Assembly: GCA_022828085.1 (NCBI GenBank)
Contig: JAJEIY010000036.1
Coordinates: 62,001-126,000, forward strand
From: Acidobacteriota bacterium
GTDB taxonomy: Bacteria; Acidobacteriota; Vicinamibacteria; Marinacidobacterales; Marinacidobacteraceae
Reading direction: 5' to 3'
Length of the DNA: 64,000 nt
Every line of letters begins with the position of its first letter. Positions within the stretch are counted from its first letter, which is position 1. Below the pieces are notes generated by a model. That model made no database searches. It was not told the DNA's origin and saw only the letters and a program-made list of their open reading frames with translations. Below, in pieces: positions 51,691-59,917 of the stretch. The translations under genes were made by a program, and so were the position numbers.

Positions 51691-51748
51691 CGACACGTCG
51701 CCTGCGGCCCTTCGGGCCGCGTGCCGGTCGGAGACCGGCGTTCCAAGC
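51691..51748 (-). repeat. REP-like two-hairpin repeat, right arm of inverted pair
   Basis: Read on the minus strand: GCTTGGAACGCCGGTCTCCG then ACCGGCACGCG and hairpin 2 (GCGGCCC loop GAA GGGCCGC). The hairpin 1 region matches the left arm closely, while hairpin 2 differs in sequence but is also perfectly paired. Confidence 0.85.
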
Positions 51749-51852
51749 CGTTTCCGCCATTTTCGTGACGGGCGGGGTGCGCAGGAGGACGTGCGCATGG
51801 GCGTCTCGTCCGCTTTGCGAGCGATGCCGGCCGGAAGGCAGGCGCTTCCTGT

Positions 51853-53133
51853 TCAGCCTTCCCGGCGGAGGACCAGGGAGATGTTGGTCCCGCCGAAGCC
51901 GAACGAGTTGGAGAGCGCCCACTCGGCATCGGTGCCGGTGGGACGGAGGACCGGAGGGTAGTCCGCGAGTTCCGGGTCGAGCGGTTCCGCGTTCACCGAG
52001 GGGGAGATCCAGCCCTCCCGCAGCATGAGGAAGGTGAAGGCGGCTTCCAGCGCGCCGGCCGCGGAGACGGTGTGGCCGGTATAGCCCTTGGTCGATCCGT
52101 ACGGGACCGGGCCGTCCTCGAAGACGCGGCGGATCGCCCGCACCTCGGAGATGTCGCCGAGCGGCGTCGAGGTGCCGTGCGTGTTGATGTAGCCGATCGC
52201 CCGTTCCGGTACGCCGCTGTGCCGGAGCGCCCTCCGCATGGCGAGTTCGGCGCCCTCGCTGTCGGGTGCGACCATCTCGCCGCTGCCATCGGACGACATC
52301 CCGAAGCCGCGGATCGAGCCCAGGATTTCCGCCCCCCGGCGCTCGGCGGACTCGCGCGACTCGAGCGCCAGGATTCCGGCGCCCTCTCCGAAGATGAACC
52401 CGGCGCGATCGGCGGCGTAGGGCCGCGAAGCCCATTCCGGCCGGTGGTTGTCGAGCCGCGTGTAGGCGCGCATGGAGTCGAAGCCGAGATGGAAGTGCAC
52501 GTCTTCCGCTTCGACTCCGCCGGCGAGCGCGTGGTCCACGATGCCTTCCCGGATCCAGGCGGCGGCGATGGCGAGGTTATAGCCGCCCCCGGCGCAGGCC
52601 GCGGTCACGGAGAGCGACGGGCCCCGGGTCTTGAGCACCGTCGCGAGATTCGCCGAGACCGTGGACGCCATGATGCGGGGGATCGTGGTCGGCAGGACCC
52701 GGACACGTCCGCCGCGTTCCACCCGGCGCACGACCTCCCGGTGCGTCTCGATTTCCCCGGTGCCGGTGCCGACCACGACCGCGAGGTCCCGCGTCGGGAG
52801 CCCCGACTGCTCGAGCGCGATCTGTGCCGCGCGCACCGCGAGCAGGGACATCCGGCCCATGAAACGCGCTTCCGAGCGGTCCAGCCCAAGGTCCGCCGGA
52901 TCGAGAGGATCCTTGTAGGCGCCCACGAGTTGGCAGCCGGTCTGGCACTGGACCCCGGGTTCGTAGACGGAGAACGGAACCTGCGTTCCGGACTTCAGAA
53001 CCTCGCGGTGCTCGGCCGTTCCCGTGCCGACCTGGGAAAGGAGACCCATACCGGTGACGACCGGGTCACGGGGCGAGCGTCGGGGAAGGGGAGGTTCTGA
53101 CAAGCGGCTTGAGTTTCCTTTCCGGGACACCAC
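51853..53133 (-). CDS. Beta-ketoacyl-ACP synthase (FabF/KAS II-like)
   Basis: Condensing enzyme of 426 residues. Catalytic Cys sits in VTAACAGGGYN, histidines in INTHGTSTPLGD and STKGYTGHTVSAAGALEA, and the C-terminal SNSFGFGGTN is diagnostic. It extends acyl chains on ACP in fatty acid or polyketide synthesis. The start is uncertain: GTG 53133, GTG 53130 or TTG 53103; the conserved part begins at VVTGMG. No ACP or other fab gene is adjacent, so a role outside core fatty acid synthesis is possible. Confidence 0.9.
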   Translation of the reverse strand: MVSRKGNSSRLSEPPLPRRSPRDPVVTGMGLLSQVGTGTAEHREVLKSGTQVPFSVYEPGVQCQTGCQLVGAYKDPLDPADLGLDRSEARFMGRMSLLAVRAAQIALEQSGLPTRDLAVVVGTGTGEIETHREVVRRVERGGRVRVLPTTIPRIMASTVSANLATVLKTRGPSLSVTAACAGGGYNLAIAAAWIREGIVDHALAGGVEAEDVHFHLGFDSMRAYTRLDNHRPEWASRPYAADRAGFIFGEGAGILALESRESAERRGAEILGSIRGFGMSSDGSGEMVAPDSEGAELAMRRALRHSGVPERAIGYINTHGTSTPLGDISEVRAIRRVFEDGPVPYGSTKGYTGHTVSAAGALEAAFTFLMLREGWISPSVNAEPLDPELADYPPVLRPTGTDAEWALSNSFGFGGTNISLVLRREG

Positions 53134-53219
53134 ACTAGGATGGGGTCTGGAGAATCGGCGTGGAAGGTTCCGTGGCCCCAGCCGGCTCCGGACACTCAGA
53201 TGACGTCGGGAGGCGCCGA

Positions 53220-54428
53220 ATGGTCCACTTGCGAGTCCTCATCCTGGCAATGCTGCTGCCGGCGTCCGCGTCGGTTCGGGGAAGCGACGGACGCGGAACG
53301 GTAACGCCTCCATCCGCTGCGTCGCTTCGCACGACGGCTCCACCCCCCGGGTTGGTGGCCGCGGCGGCGGACCGGCAGGCCTCGGGAACGGTCCGAGCCA
53401 CGGCAGCCGACCTGGAATGGGCCCGCGAGTTCGTGGCGCGCCAGTACGTCGTGGACGGCACCGCCAGCAGCCTGGCCAGGGTGGATCCGCACTGCCGGAC
53501 CGGGTGTGAGCTTTCCGTCTTTCCCGGCGCCGGCGCGGGTGACTTCGGCACGCTCAAGGCGGTCACCGGGATCGACATGGGCATCTTCAGCATGAGCGGT
53601 TTCGGGCTGGAGGGGATGATCGACTTCCGCAACCGGACCGACAACGGCACGATCGCCGGCGCCCGGGTGGTCCTCACCTGGGAGGACATCGAAACCGCGC
53701 GCGAGCACGGGGAGTACGCGTATGTCTTCTATTTCCAGTCCCGGGTGGCGCCGCAATGGCAGCTTGACGGCGACTTGTCCAACCTGAGCCGCTGGTACGC
53801 CGAGGGTCTCCGGGTGCTCCAGCTTCGCTACGGCGACAAGGAGGGACACGAACCGGATGAACGGCTCGCCTACGGTTCCTACGAGGGAGATGAGCGAGGG
53901 ATGACGGAGCTGGGTCGCCGGGCCATCGCGGAAATGAACCGGCTGGGCATGATCGTGGACGTCTCCCACCTGAGCCGGCAATCCACGCTCGATGCCGCGG
54001 CTCTCTCGAACAAACCGGTCCTCGCGAGCCACGCGAACGCCGAGGCCCTCACTCCGCAGGACCGCACCAAGGACGACGACGAGCTGAGGGCCATTGCCGC
54101 GACGGGCGGCGTCATCGGGGTCACGCCGATCGGCTGGATGCTGGACCGGGACGGCGATGGGAAGGCGGGGATGGAGGACATGGTCGCGCACGTCGAGTAC
54201 ATCGCGGGACTCGTCGGAATCGATCACGTGGGACTCTCGACCGATGCGGCGCTCGACGGCTGGGACCCGGACTCGAGGCACTACGCGGACGCCGGGCTCG
54301 CGGCCTTCGACCGCTGGGTACGCCTCACCGCCGAACTGCACGCGCGCGGCTGGAGCGAGCAGGATCTGACGAAGCTGCTCGGGGGCAACTTCCTCCGGGT
54401 GTTGCGGGACGTCCTTTCCGGCCGTTGA
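53220..54428 (+). CDS. Exported M19 dipeptidase-like protein with degenerate metal site
   Basis: Protein of 402 residues with a signal peptide, of the membrane dipeptidase (M19) family: VVLTWEDIETARE, VDVSHLSRQSTLD, VLASHANAEAL, IGVTPIGWML and GIDHVGLSTDAALDGW are recognisable. However, the first HxD metal motif (normally DGHND near the N-terminus) is replaced by VVDGTASSLARVDPHC, so full catalytic competence is doubtful. ATG 53220 has GGGAGG seven bases upstream; the GTG at 53160 is rejected. Confidence 0.8.
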   Translation: MVHLRVLILAMLLPASASVRGSDGRGTVTPPSAASLRTTAPPPGLVAAAADRQASGTVRATAADLEWAREFVARQYVVDGTASSLARVDPHCRTGCELSVFPGAGAGDFGTLKAVTGIDMGIFSMSGFGLEGMIDFRNRTDNGTIAGARVVLTWEDIETAREHGEYAYVFYFQSRVAPQWQLDGDLSNLSRWYAEGLRVLQLRYGDKEGHEPDERLAYGSYEGDERGMTELGRRAIAEMNRLGMIVDVSHLSRQSTLDAAALSNKPVLASHANAEALTPQDRTKDDDELRAIAATGGVIGVTPIGWMLDRDGDGKAGMEDMVAHVEYIAGLVGIDHVGLSTDAALDGWDPDSRHYADAGLAAFDRWVRLTAELHARGWSEQDLTKLLGGNFLRVLRDVLSGR

Positions 54429-54477
54429 AGGGAAGCCGGCCGGAGCCGCAAGCGACACGGGCCGCTGGCACGCATCC

Positions 54478-54486
54478 TGCTACATT
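54478..54486 (+). promoter_or_regulatory. Possible extended -10 promoter of TPR-VWA pair 2
   Basis: TGCTACATT contains TG one base before TACATT, an extended -10 form. It lies 17 bp before the GTG start at 54503, so the message would have a very short leader. No clear -35. Confidence 0.4.
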
Positions 54487-54502
54487 CACCCATCCCAAGA
54501 CA

Positions 54503-55504
54503 GTGCGTTTCCTCCCGATTTCCGTTGTCCTGTCGCTGGCCGCCGCGTTCGGCGCGCCCGGCGCCGTGCCGGCTCAGGGCCGCCTCGATGCGACCGGCTA
54601 CCAGGAGCTGCTGAACGAGGTCCGCGGCGGGCTCTTCATCAGTTCCGGCCGCGTGCTCGCCGGGTTCGATCCGGATTCCGTGGAGCGGGTGGTCGGCGAC
54701 TTCATCGCGTCCACGCCCGGCGCGCGGGAACTCAAGGCGGCGGCGCTCCTGCACACCGAAGCGACCGCCCATGGTCATCCCGAGACCCATCTCCAGATGG
54801 CGCGGAATCTGCTCAAGGCGATTCCGGATCCGGAGGACCGCAACGACTGGATCCGCCGGTGGTGGCTGGCGCTTTGCTATTCCTACCAGGTGCAGCTTTC
54901 GGTCGGGCCCGGGGTGGCGGCTTTCGAGAGGGCCCTGGAGGATCTGCCTGGTGACCCCGATGTCCGGCGGTCGTTCGCGGCGGCGCTGTGGATGTTCGGG
55001 AAACAGCGCGAGGAACCGACCTACCTGACGCGCGCCGGTGTGATGCTCCAGCAACTCCTCGAGGAGACTCCGGACGATCCCGAACTGCGGATCCGCTTTG
55101 CGGGCGTGCTTCTGGATCTCGGGCGCGCGGAGGACGCCGCCTTCGTCCTGGACGAGCTCGGAGACGTCCGCCTGCAATCGGGACCCCGGCTGGCCTCGCT
55201 GCTCATTCGGGGCGAGATCGCGCTCGGGGCCGGGGAGTTCGCCGCCGCCGAGGCCGCCTTTGCCGAGGCCGTCCGGCGCTCGCGGCGCTCGCCGGCGGCG
55301 GTTGCCGGCCTGGTGGCGGCGCGACTGAGCCAGGGTGACGCGGAGGGTGCCGCCGAGGCGGCCGGGGCCCTCCTGGCGCGGGCGCAAACGGGGTGGGAAC
55401 CCGAATGGCGCTACTGGCTCGGTCCGGCCCTTGACTATCCCGGGATCTTCGAGGCGATGAAGAACGAGGTGCGGGAGCCCGCGGAGGGAGGCAGCGAACG
55501 ATGA
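54503..55504 (+). CDS. Exported TPR protein (paired with VWA protein, copy 2)
   Basis: Protein of 333 residues starting at GTG 54503 with a signal peptide (MRFLPISVVLSLAAAF... cleavage at VPAQ); longer frames start in non-signal sequence. Residues 30-330 are helical TPR-type repeats (ERVVGDFIASTPGARELKAAALLHTEATAHGHPETHLQMARNLL in pieces; YLTRAGVMLQQLLEETPDDPELR). Overlaps the next VWA gene by ATGA. Sequence similarity to copy 1 at 48929 is limited but gene order is the same. Confidence 0.8.
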   Translation: MRFLPISVVLSLAAAFGAPGAVPAQGRLDATGYQELLNEVRGGLFISSGRVLAGFDPDSVERVVGDFIASTPGARELKAAALLHTEATAHGHPETHLQMARNLLKAIPDPEDRNDWIRRWWLALCYSYQVQLSVGPGVAAFERALEDLPGDPDVRRSFAAALWMFGKQREEPTYLTRAGVMLQQLLEETPDDPELRIRFAGVLLDLGRAEDAAFVLDELGDVRLQSGPRLASLLIRGEIALGAGEFAAAEAAFAEAVRRSRRSPAAVAGLVAARLSQGDAEGAAEAAGALLARAQTGWEPEWRYWLGPALDYPGIFEAMKNEVREPAEGGSER

Positions 55505-56382
55505 GAGGACTCACCGTGATCGCGCTCGGAGTCCTGGTCCCGGCGGTCCTTCTCGGCGGTGAAACGGCCAGATCCGCCGACGAGGAGGGTGCGCGCGAGC
55601 CAGCCGCCGCGGTTCGGATGCAGGCCCATCCCGAGGCGCCCTCGGCGCCCGGGGTGGGAGGCGCGGGTCTTGACCTCTTGCGTCGTCGGCGCGAGGAGCT
55701 GCCCCTGCCGGTCTGGACCGGGCAGGAACCGCTCTCGGTGGTCGCGGTGTTCGATCTGAGTTCCAGCGTCTCGGGAGCGCGGCTACGCGCCGCGGTCGCC
55801 GGGATCCAGTCGCTGTTTTCCTCGCTCGACGAGGAGGATCGTTGCGCGCTCCTCGGATTCACCCGTTCCGTGGAACTCCACGCCGGCTGGGATGGAACCT
55901 GCGCCGATGCCGCGGCTGCGGCCGCGGAGTTGCGCAGCGGCGGTCCGGCAGCGTTCAACAACGCGCTCACCCTGGCGTTCGGCCTCCTCGCGGACCGGCC
56001 GGGACGCCCGGTCGTGGTCGTCTTCACGGACGGCGTGGACGGGGCGAGCTGGGCTCGCGACTCGTGGCCGCTCTTTGCCGCCGCCGGGGTGCCCCCGACG
56101 GTGCTGGCGGTGACCGCCCCCCCGAACCTGACCCGGTCGGGCCGGGTCGGCGGGACCTACGGGAGCATCAGCGCCGACGACCTGGCGAACCAGATCACGT
56201 TCGAGGGCCGCCATCTGCAGGATGAGGGCCGCGACATGCGCGGTTTGAGGAATGTGGACCCGTTCTGGGCCTTGATCTACCTGGCCGAGATCAGCGGCGG
56301 ACAGTTGATTCGCACCTCGGGTGAGGCCGCGGAGATCGAGGCCGCCCTCGCGGGCGCGCTCGGCGCCCTCCAGCCGGAATAG
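55501..56382 (+). CDS. Exported VWA-domain protein (copy 2)
   Basis: Protein of 293 residues with a signal peptide and VWA fold: MIDAS DLSSS at residues 85-89 (FDLSSSVSGA), AFNNALTLAFG, VVVFTDGVDGASWARD, and a C-terminal ISGGQLIRTS. The preceding 'Acidobacterial' VSATRDGP-type segment of copy 1 is not obvious. Coupled to the TPR gene. Confidence 0.85.
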   Translation: MRGLTVIALGVLVPAVLLGGETARSADEEGAREPAAAVRMQAHPEAPSAPGVGGAGLDLLRRRREELPLPVWTGQEPLSVVAVFDLSSSVSGARLRAAVAGIQSLFSSLDEEDRCALLGFTRSVELHAGWDGTCADAAAAAAELRSGGPAAFNNALTLAFGLLADRPGRPVVVVFTDGVDGASWARDSWPLFAAAGVPPTVLAVTAPPNLTRSGRVGGTYGSISADDLANQITFEGRHLQDEGRDMRGLRNVDPFWALIYLAEISGGQLIRTSGEAAEIEAALAGALGALQPE

Positions 56383-56434
56383 CGCGGCCGTGGGCCCCGG
56401 AGGCGGGGGGAGGCCCCTCCGCGGAAGGGGAGCG

Positions 56435-57481
56435 GTGTCCAACCCCGCGGGCCGGTTCGAGGCGCTCCGCGAGGAGGCCTTCGACGACGGCTGGGACGCG
56501 CGCGATCCCCCGCCGGAACGCGTGCCGACCGAGGTCATCATCGATCGGACGAAGACGATCATCGCGCGGAACGACTCGCCGGACATCCCCTTCGACCGTT
56601 CGATCAACCCGTATCGCGGCTGCGAGCACGGCTGCATCTACTGCTTTGCCCGTCCGAGCCACGCGTACCTCGGGTTCTCGCCCGGCCTCGATTTCGAGAC
56701 GAAGATCGTGGCGAAGCCGGAGGCCGCGAACCTGCTGCGCCGGGAACTTCGAAAACGGGGCTACGAGGTCGGCCCGCTGGCGCTCGGCTCGAACACCGAT
56801 CCCTACCAGCCGGTCGAGCGCGACCTCCGGATCACCCGGCAGCTCCTGGAGGTACTGAGCGAGGCGCGCCACCCCACCGGCATCGTCACCAAATCGGCCC
56901 TGATCCTCCGGGACCTGGACATTATCGTCCCGATGGCGAAGGAGGGACTGGCCCAGGTGATGGTTTCCGTGACCACGCTCCGGCGGGACCTCGCCCGGGC
57001 CATGGAGCCCCGGGCGGCGGCGCCCGCGCGCCGGCTCGCGACGATCGCCGCGCTGCGCGAGGCCGGGGTTCCCGTCGGCGTACTCGCGTCGCCGATGATC
57101 CCGGCGCTCAACGACTCCGAACTCGAGGTCATCCTGGAAGCCGCGGCGAGCGCGGGGGCGGGTTCGGCCGGCTTCATCCTGGTGCGGCTGCCGCACGAGC
57201 TGAAGGAACTGTTCTCCGAGTGGCTGAAGACGCACGTTCCCACGCGCGCCGCGCACGTGGAGAGCCTGATCCGGGACACCCGCGGCGGAGAGCTCTACGA
57301 GGCGAAGTTCGGGCAACGGATGCGGGGGCAGGGCCCTTACGCGGAGCTGCTGGCGACCCGGTTCCGGGTGGCCTCCCGGCGGTACGGGCTCGACAAGAAG
57401 CATCCCCCGTTCCGACTGGATCTCTTCCGTCCGCCCCGGGCGCCCGGCGCGCCGGAGTCGCTGTTTGACGGGCGTCGTTGA
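56435..57481 (+). CDS. PA0069-type radical SAM protein (SplB-like)
   Basis: Radical SAM protein of 348 residues; the Fe-S motif is RGCEHGCIYC (CxxxCxxC). INPYRGCEHGC and the surrounding TEVIIDRTKTIIARNDSPDI match PA0069 proteins related to spore photoproduct lyase. Family members' substrates are unknown. Start chosen at GTG 56435, preceded by AGGGGAG; GTGs upstream exist. Confidence 0.87.
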   Translation: MSNPAGRFEALREEAFDDGWDARDPPPERVPTEVIIDRTKTIIARNDSPDIPFDRSINPYRGCEHGCIYCFARPSHAYLGFSPGLDFETKIVAKPEAANLLRRELRKRGYEVGPLALGSNTDPYQPVERDLRITRQLLEVLSEARHPTGIVTKSALILRDLDIIVPMAKEGLAQVMVSVTTLRRDLARAMEPRAAAPARRLATIAALREAGVPVGVLASPMIPALNDSELEVILEAAASAGAGSAGFILVRLPHELKELFSEWLKTHVPTRAAHVESLIRDTRGGELYEAKFGQRMRGQGPYAELLATRFRVASRRYGLDKKHPPFRLDLFRPPRAPGAPESLFDGRR

Positions 57482-57497
57482 GCGGCCCGCGCCCGAG

Positions 57498-58640
57498 TCA
57501 ACGTTCGTTCGTGCGGTTCGGAACGAGCGGCTCTTCCGCGGCCTGTTTCGCTTCGATCTCGGCGTGCGCGGCGTCGAGGCGGACGAAGCGCTCCGGAGTC
57601 GAAGGGTGGGTGGATCGGTGGTCGTTCTTGATGGCCCCGGTGTGCTCGACCGCCATCCGGCGCCAGAACCGCGCGACCTCGGCGGTTTCCACTCCGGCGC
57701 GCGCCAGCAGGTACATCCCCACGTAGTCGGCCTCCCGTTCGAAGTCCTGACTGTAGGCGCGCGACCCGGCGGCGAGCCCGGCGGCGGTCAGCACGCCGCC
57801 CGAGTCCACGCCGGTCGCCCGCGCGAGGAGGATGTCGGCGGCCAGCCCCAACAGACCGCCGACGGCCATGTTCTGCCTCCGGTCGCTCAGGTGTCCTGCG
57901 AGGTTGTGGGCCAGTTCATGGGCGATGACCACCTGCAGCTCCTCGTCGCTTTCGGTGAACCGCAGCATGCCGTTCGTGATGTAGGCCGCCGACCCGTCCG
58001 CGTAGGCGTTGATCGCATCGCTTTCGGCGAGGACGACCGGATACGCGCAGACCAGGTCGGGAACGAGTTCCTGAATGTACGGTTCGCCGTCGCGCTCGAG
58101 CCGGACGGTCACCGCCGGGAAGGGCGGCGGACCGGAGGCGAACTCTGCGAGCCACCGGAGTCCCTGTTCGACCCCTGCCTCCCCTTCGTTCAGCCGGTAG
58201 CGGCCCACGTGGGTGAGTACGTCCCCGGGCTGGATGTCGGCGTAGTCCGCCGGGCCGCCGCGGACCACGGTCGTCACGGTGGGCAGCAGTCCGAGGCTGA
58301 GCACGCTTGAAACCGCCGCCCGCTCGCCCGGCTCGTAGCGCCCGGAGGAATCGAACGCGAAGCCGAAGCCGGCTGCCACACGGTCGCCGCAGAGGACTGC
58401 TCCGTCGCGCCGGAGTGGCCAGGACAGGTCGGCGAGGCGCTGCCGACGCTCCTGTTGGACCTGGAACGCGAGCTCCTGCTGGATGCGGCGTTCCCGAGCG
58501 AGCGCGCTCCGGTCCGCCGTCGGTAGGGTGCTGCGCGGCGCCGCACACGCCGCCGACAACGCCAGCGTTCCGATGGCGATGATCAGGTTTCCACACAACG
58601 GGCGTCCGGGGTGCGGGGAGTCGCCTGCCACGGCGCGCAT
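57498..58640 (-). CDS. Lipoprotein with PDZ and M48 metalloprotease domains
   Basis: Protein of 380 residues: lipobox LSAAC near residue 32, a PDZ-like domain (GGPADYADIQPGDVLTHVG, about 128-146), then an M48 zinc protease domain with VVIAHELAHNLAGH (HExxH) and the downstream FEREADYVGMYLLARAG glutamate ligand. Likely a periplasmic quality-control protease of BepA/YfgC type; the N-terminal PDZ is less common. Convergent with the radical SAM gene. Confidence 0.88.
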   Translation of the reverse strand: MRAVAGDSPHPGRPLCGNLIIAIGTLALSAACAAPRSTLPTADRSALARERRIQQELAFQVQQERRQRLADLSWPLRRDGAVLCGDRVAAGFGFAFDSSGRYEPGERAAVSSVLSLGLLPTVTTVVRGGPADYADIQPGDVLTHVGRYRLNEGEAGVEQGLRWLAEFASGPPPFPAVTVRLERDGEPYIQELVPDLVCAYPVVLAESDAINAYADGSAAYITNGMLRFTESDEELQVVIAHELAHNLAGHLSDRRQNMAVGGLLGLAADILLARATGVDSGGVLTAAGLAAGSRAYSQDFEREADYVGMYLLARAGVETAEVARFWRRMAVEHTGAIKNDHRSTHPSTPERFVRLDAAHAEIEAKQAAEEPLVPNRTNER

Positions 58641-58705
58641 GGTACCCGGCGGCGCGGCACGGCGAGCGGCAATCCCGTAGGCTTGCTCCGGGAGGCAGTT
58701 TGCCC

Positions 58706-59905
58706 ATGAGACACCGCTTCGCGCTCTTCGCCGCGCCGCTGCTTGCGTCCGGTCTCGCCGTCGTCCCCGCGCTCGCCCAGGACGGGCCCCGCGCCCGCGA
58801 TCTCGGGGTGCCCTTCGAGGGCACTCCGGGGCCCCTGAACGCCATCACCGACGTGGCCGGGATCGAAGTCGGCCACCACACCATCATCCGGGGGGAGGGG
58901 GAGCTGGTAGTCGGGGAAGGACCGGTCCGCACCGGGGTCACCGCCGTCCTGCCCCGCGGCCGCGCCAGCCGCGGCCGGGTGTTCGCCGCCTGGTTCACCC
59001 TGAACGGCAACGGTGAGATGACCGGGACCACCTGGCTTCGCGATCGGGGCATCCTGGAAGGGGCGGTGATGATCACGAACACCCACAGCGTCGGGGCCGT
59101 CCACGAAGCCACGATCGCCTGGGCGCAGGCGAACCTCGACGCGCCGGACTGGAGCCTGCCGGTGGTGGCCGAGACCTGGGACGGCTTCCTCAACGACATC
59201 AACGGCTTTCACGTCCGGCAGGAACACGTCTTCGCGGCGCTCGATTCGGCGCGGGGCGGGCCGGTCGCCGAAGGTTCGGTGGGAGGCGGCACCGGCATGC
59301 GCACCTTCGGCTTCAAGGCCGGGATCGGCACCTCGTCCCGGATCGTGGAGGCCGGGGGCAACGAGTACACGATCGGCGTGCTCGTGCAGTCGAACTTCGG
59401 GAGCCGGAACCTGATGACGGTGGCCGGGGTTCCCGTCGGGCGGGAGATCCCGGACCTGACGCCCGAACGGGGCCCCTTCGACACCCCGCCGGGTGAGGAC
59501 GGAGACGCCTACGGCCGCGACGGCTCGATCATCATCGTGGCGGCCACCGACGCGCCGCTGCTGCCGCACCAGCTCAACCGCTTCATCCGCCGCACCACGC
59601 TCGCGCTCGGGCGGGTCGGCAGCATCGCCTCGAACGGCTCGGGCGACATCTTCATCGCCTTTTCCACGGCCAACGAGGAGGCCGCCCACAACGAGGGCGG
59701 CGTCGCCCCGCTCGAAAACCTCGCGAACAACAACATCAACCCCCTCTTCGAGGGAGTGGTGCAGGCCACCGAGGAGGCCATCGTCAACGCCGTGGTGGCG
59801 GGACGGGACATGGTCGGCGCGAACGGGCGCAAAATCTACGGGTTACCGCACGACCGGCTGCGCGACATCCTGCGCCGCTACAACCGGCTGGCGGAGCCGG
59901 AGTAG
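58706..59905 (+). CDS. P1-family (DmpA-type) peptidase, exported
   Basis: DmpA/BapA-type (S58) aminopeptidase precursor of 399 residues with a signal peptide (MRHRFALFAAPLLASG). Expected segments: RDLGVPFEGTPGPLNAITDVAGIEVGHHTI, VGTGVTAVLPRG-like RTGVTAVLPRG, and the self-processing Ser in GSIASNGSGDIFIAFST. Such enzymes release D- or L-amino acids or beta-amino acids. ATG 58706 with GGGAGG upstream; the TTG at 58700 is less likely. Confidence 0.9.
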   Translation: MRHRFALFAAPLLASGLAVVPALAQDGPRARDLGVPFEGTPGPLNAITDVAGIEVGHHTIIRGEGELVVGEGPVRTGVTAVLPRGRASRGRVFAAWFTLNGNGEMTGTTWLRDRGILEGAVMITNTHSVGAVHEATIAWAQANLDAPDWSLPVVAETWDGFLNDINGFHVRQEHVFAALDSARGGPVAEGSVGGGTGMRTFGFKAGIGTSSRIVEAGGNEYTIGVLVQSNFGSRNLMTVAGVPVGREIPDLTPERGPFDTPPGEDGDAYGRDGSIIIVAATDAPLLPHQLNRFIRRTTLALGRVGSIASNGSGDIFIAFSTANEEAAHNEGGVAPLENLANNNINPLFEGVVQATEEAIVNAVVAGRDMVGANGRKIYGLPHDRLRDILRRYNRLAEPE

Positions 59906-59917
59906 CGCCGTTCGGCC

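Noticed and set aside
51444..51852. Open frames on both strands between osmC and the ketoacyl synthase
   Set aside because: They run through the REP-like hairpins, have no family resemblance and no ribosome sites.
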